Positions 52,604 through 53,910 of a stretch of DNA of 53,910 nucleotides are shown here, in pieces. Numbering within the stretch: position 1 is the first letter of the stretch; each line of letters starts with the position of its first letter. This DNA comes from an uncultured Bacteroides sp. (GTDB taxonomy: Bacteria; Bacteroidota; Bacteroidia; Bacteroidales; Bacteroidaceae): NCBI RefSeq assembly GCF_902491285.1, contig NZ_CABUHK010000030.1, positions 1 to 53,910 of the forward strand. The letters run 5' to 3'. A model generated the notes under the pieces. The model saw nothing but the letters and a program-made list of their open reading frames with translations, did no database searches and was not told the DNA's origin. A program made the translations under genes and the position numbers.

Positions 52604-53767
52604 ATGCAAACTCGAAATTCTTTCACTCTCTTTTTTCTGTTCATTATGTCCTTTCCACTGTACGTATGCAGTCAAATTGTCACGGGAGCAGAACAGATGG
52701 AGCAATATCTGCCGTTGTTGAAAGGAAAACGCATCGGAATGGTAGTCAACCACACTTCGGTCGTGGGAATGAATCAAACTCATCTTCTTGACACCTTATT
52801 AAAAAGAAACGTCCGGATCATCAAAGTATTTGCCCCCGAGCATGGTTTCCGCGGAAATGCGGATGCAGGGGAGACTGTGAAAGACGGAAAAGATTCGCGC
52901 ACCGGAGTCTCCATCGTTTCTCTTTACGGCAACAACAAGAAGCCGACTGCCGCCCAACTAAAAGATATCGATGTTATCTTATTTGATATTCAGGATGTGG
53001 GAGCGCGCTTTTATACTTATATCAGCACTATGTACTATGTGATGGAAGCCTGCGCAGAAAACAATAAAGAGATGATTGTATTAGACCGCCCCAATCCATG
53101 TGATTACGTAGAAGGACCGATACTCAAACCGGCTTACCGAAGTTTTGTCGGTATGCTCCCTATCCCGGTGCTTCACGGATGCACCATCGGCGAACTGGCA
53201 CAAATGATAAACGGGGAAGGATGGATTGCCAACAAGAAAAATCCTTGTCCACTAAGGGTAATCCCAATGACCGGATGGAAACACGGAGAACCTTATTCAC
53301 TTCCCATAAAGCCCTCTCCTAATCTACCGAATGACCAGTCCATCCGTCTCTACGCCTCACTTTGTCCTTTCGAAGCAACCCGCGTCAGCGTGGGGCGGGG
53401 AACTACATTTCCTTTTCAAGTGTTGGGAGCACCCAACAAGAAATATGGAGATTTTACTTTTACTCCCCGCTCCCTCGCCGGTTTCGACAAAAACCCGATG
53501 CACAAGAATGTAGCTTGCTATGGAGAAGACCTTCGGAACGCGGATGCCGTGAACGGATTTACACTTCGCTACTTCCTGCATTTCTACCGGTTGTCCGGTG
53601 AAGGCGCAGCCTTTTTCTCCCGTGCCCGATGGTTTGATTTGCTTTTGGGTACGGATAGTGTACGCAAAGCTATCCTTAGAGGGGATTCGGAAGACACTAT
53701 CCGGAATAGCTGGCAAAAGGAATTGCAAACTTATAAGGAGATTAGAAAGAAATATTTACTCTATTGA
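52604..53767 (+). CDS. namZ: NamZ-type exo-beta-N-acetylmuramidase (DUF1343)
   Basis: The ATG at 52604 gives 387 residues starting MQTRNSFTLFFLFIMSFPLYVCSQ, a signal peptide for export; a longer reading would run over the promoter. The DUF1343 body has GKRIGMVVNHTSVVG, VFAPEHGFRGNADAGETVKDGKDSRTGVSIVSLYG, VILFDIQDVGARFYTYISTMYYVMEAC, the DRPNPCDYVEGPILKPAYRSFVGMLPIPVLHGCTIGELA stretch, and SPNLPNDQSIRLYASLCPFEATRVSVGRGT. Characterised NamZ enzymes remove terminal MurNAc from peptidoglycan fragments; this points to cell-wall recycling or scavenging in the periplasm. No other murein-recycling gene lies in the window. Confidence 0.85.
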   Translation: MQTRNSFTLFFLFIMSFPLYVCSQIVTGAEQMEQYLPLLKGKRIGMVVNHTSVVGMNQTHLLDTLLKRNVRIIKVFAPEHGFRGNADAGETVKDGKDSRTGVSIVSLYGNNKKPTAAQLKDIDVILFDIQDVGARFYTYISTMYYVMEACAENNKEMIVLDRPNPCDYVEGPILKPAYRSFVGMLPIPVLHGCTIGELAQMINGEGWIANKKNPCPLRVIPMTGWKHGEPYSLPIKPSPNLPNDQSIRLYASLCPFEATRVSVGRGTTFPFQVLGAPNKKYGDFTFTPRSLAGFDKNPMHKNVACYGEDLRNADAVNGFTLRYFLHFYRLSGEGAAFFSRARWFDLLLGTDSVRKAILRGDSEDTIRNSWQKELQTYKEIRKKYLLY

Positions 53768-53855
53768 TTACTTGCTTATTCTTGTGCGAAAATGAATGAA
53801 ACGGTGCGAAAATGGACCAACTATACTATCCGCACCTTACTATAAAGTTGAAAAG

Positions 53856-53910
53856 GGTTCTTCGTCAAATTTGGTGGTACTTCTTCTATTGTGAATAAAG
53901 AATCTTGGCT
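53856..53910 (+). mobile_element. Left end of a second element sharing the MITE terminal repeat (cut by window edge)
   Basis: Positions 53856-53880 match the 25-base inverted end of the MITE at 36471 in all but the last base, in the same orientation as its left end. The next 30 bases differ from the MITE interior. This is either another MITE subtype or the left end of the parent insertion sequence, most of which lies beyond the window. It begins 88 bases after the namZ stop codon. Confidence 0.75.

Noticed and set aside
53784..53813. Two copies of GTGCGAAAATG as a repeat array
   Set aside because: Only two copies are present, with no spacer regularity; this is not a CRISPR or iteron array.

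Overview
The window looks like chromosomal DNA of a Bacteroides species, probably close to B. thetaiotaomicron, B. ovatus or B. xylanisolvens. The evidence is a SusC/SusD pair with a FecI-type sigma factor and FecR anti-sigma factor, many short lipoprotein signal peptides, the Bacteroidota promoter box TAnnTTTG in front of many genes, a BtuG-type vitamin B12 surface protein, the bifunctional fucose enzyme Fkp, and paired methylmalonyl-CoA mutase subunits. From memory, the order mutase, B12 uptake, lysS-gpsA-pgi resembles the B. thetaiotaomicron chromosome; I could not check this.

Layout. Positions 1-94 hold the start of topB (minus). Positions 325-10316 are a minus-strand nutrient-sensing locus: ECF sigma factor, terminator, FecR and a GLUG-like lipoprotein, second terminator, then SusC, SusD and a lipoprotein with two endonuclease/exonuclease/phosphatase (EEP) domains, the second without most catalytic residues. 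Near-identical 41-base elements precede fecR and susC and are candidate promoters for the locus sigma factor. Positions 10429-14635 carry mutB and mutA. A divergent AspT-type transporter (14806-16470) has a perfect FNR-type box over its promoter. A nucleotide-kinase-like gene and an outer-membrane barrel protein follow.

Positions 20211-29360 form a B12 uptake locus. A cobalamin riboswitch (minus) leads into btuB, btuG and two further surface lipoproteins; the periplasmic and inner-membrane ABC system (btuF, btuC, btuD) runs divergently on the plus strand. Uptake lies about 11 kb from the B12-dependent mutase. A MATE pump and Crp-family regulator (29474-31454) sit behind a 20-base palindrome.

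Positions 31483-35454 are an accessory patch. A multiply broken gene and scrapped gene ends flank an intact, G+C-rich two-gene unit: an unknown protein translationally coupled to a Sel1-repeat/DUF4303-like protein. Next is a MATE gene split by a 153-base MITE with 25-base inverted ends and an 8-base target duplication. A matching terminal repeat starts 55 bases before the window end.

From 36991 onward is mostly core metabolism: lysS, gpsA, pgi, a HAD phosphatase with fkp, tRNA-Arg(CCG), asnA-ung, an LptD-like protein, an HD-domain protein and a NamZ-type muramidase, with several small lipoproteins between. No rRNA, CRISPR array, integrase or complete insertion sequence was seen.
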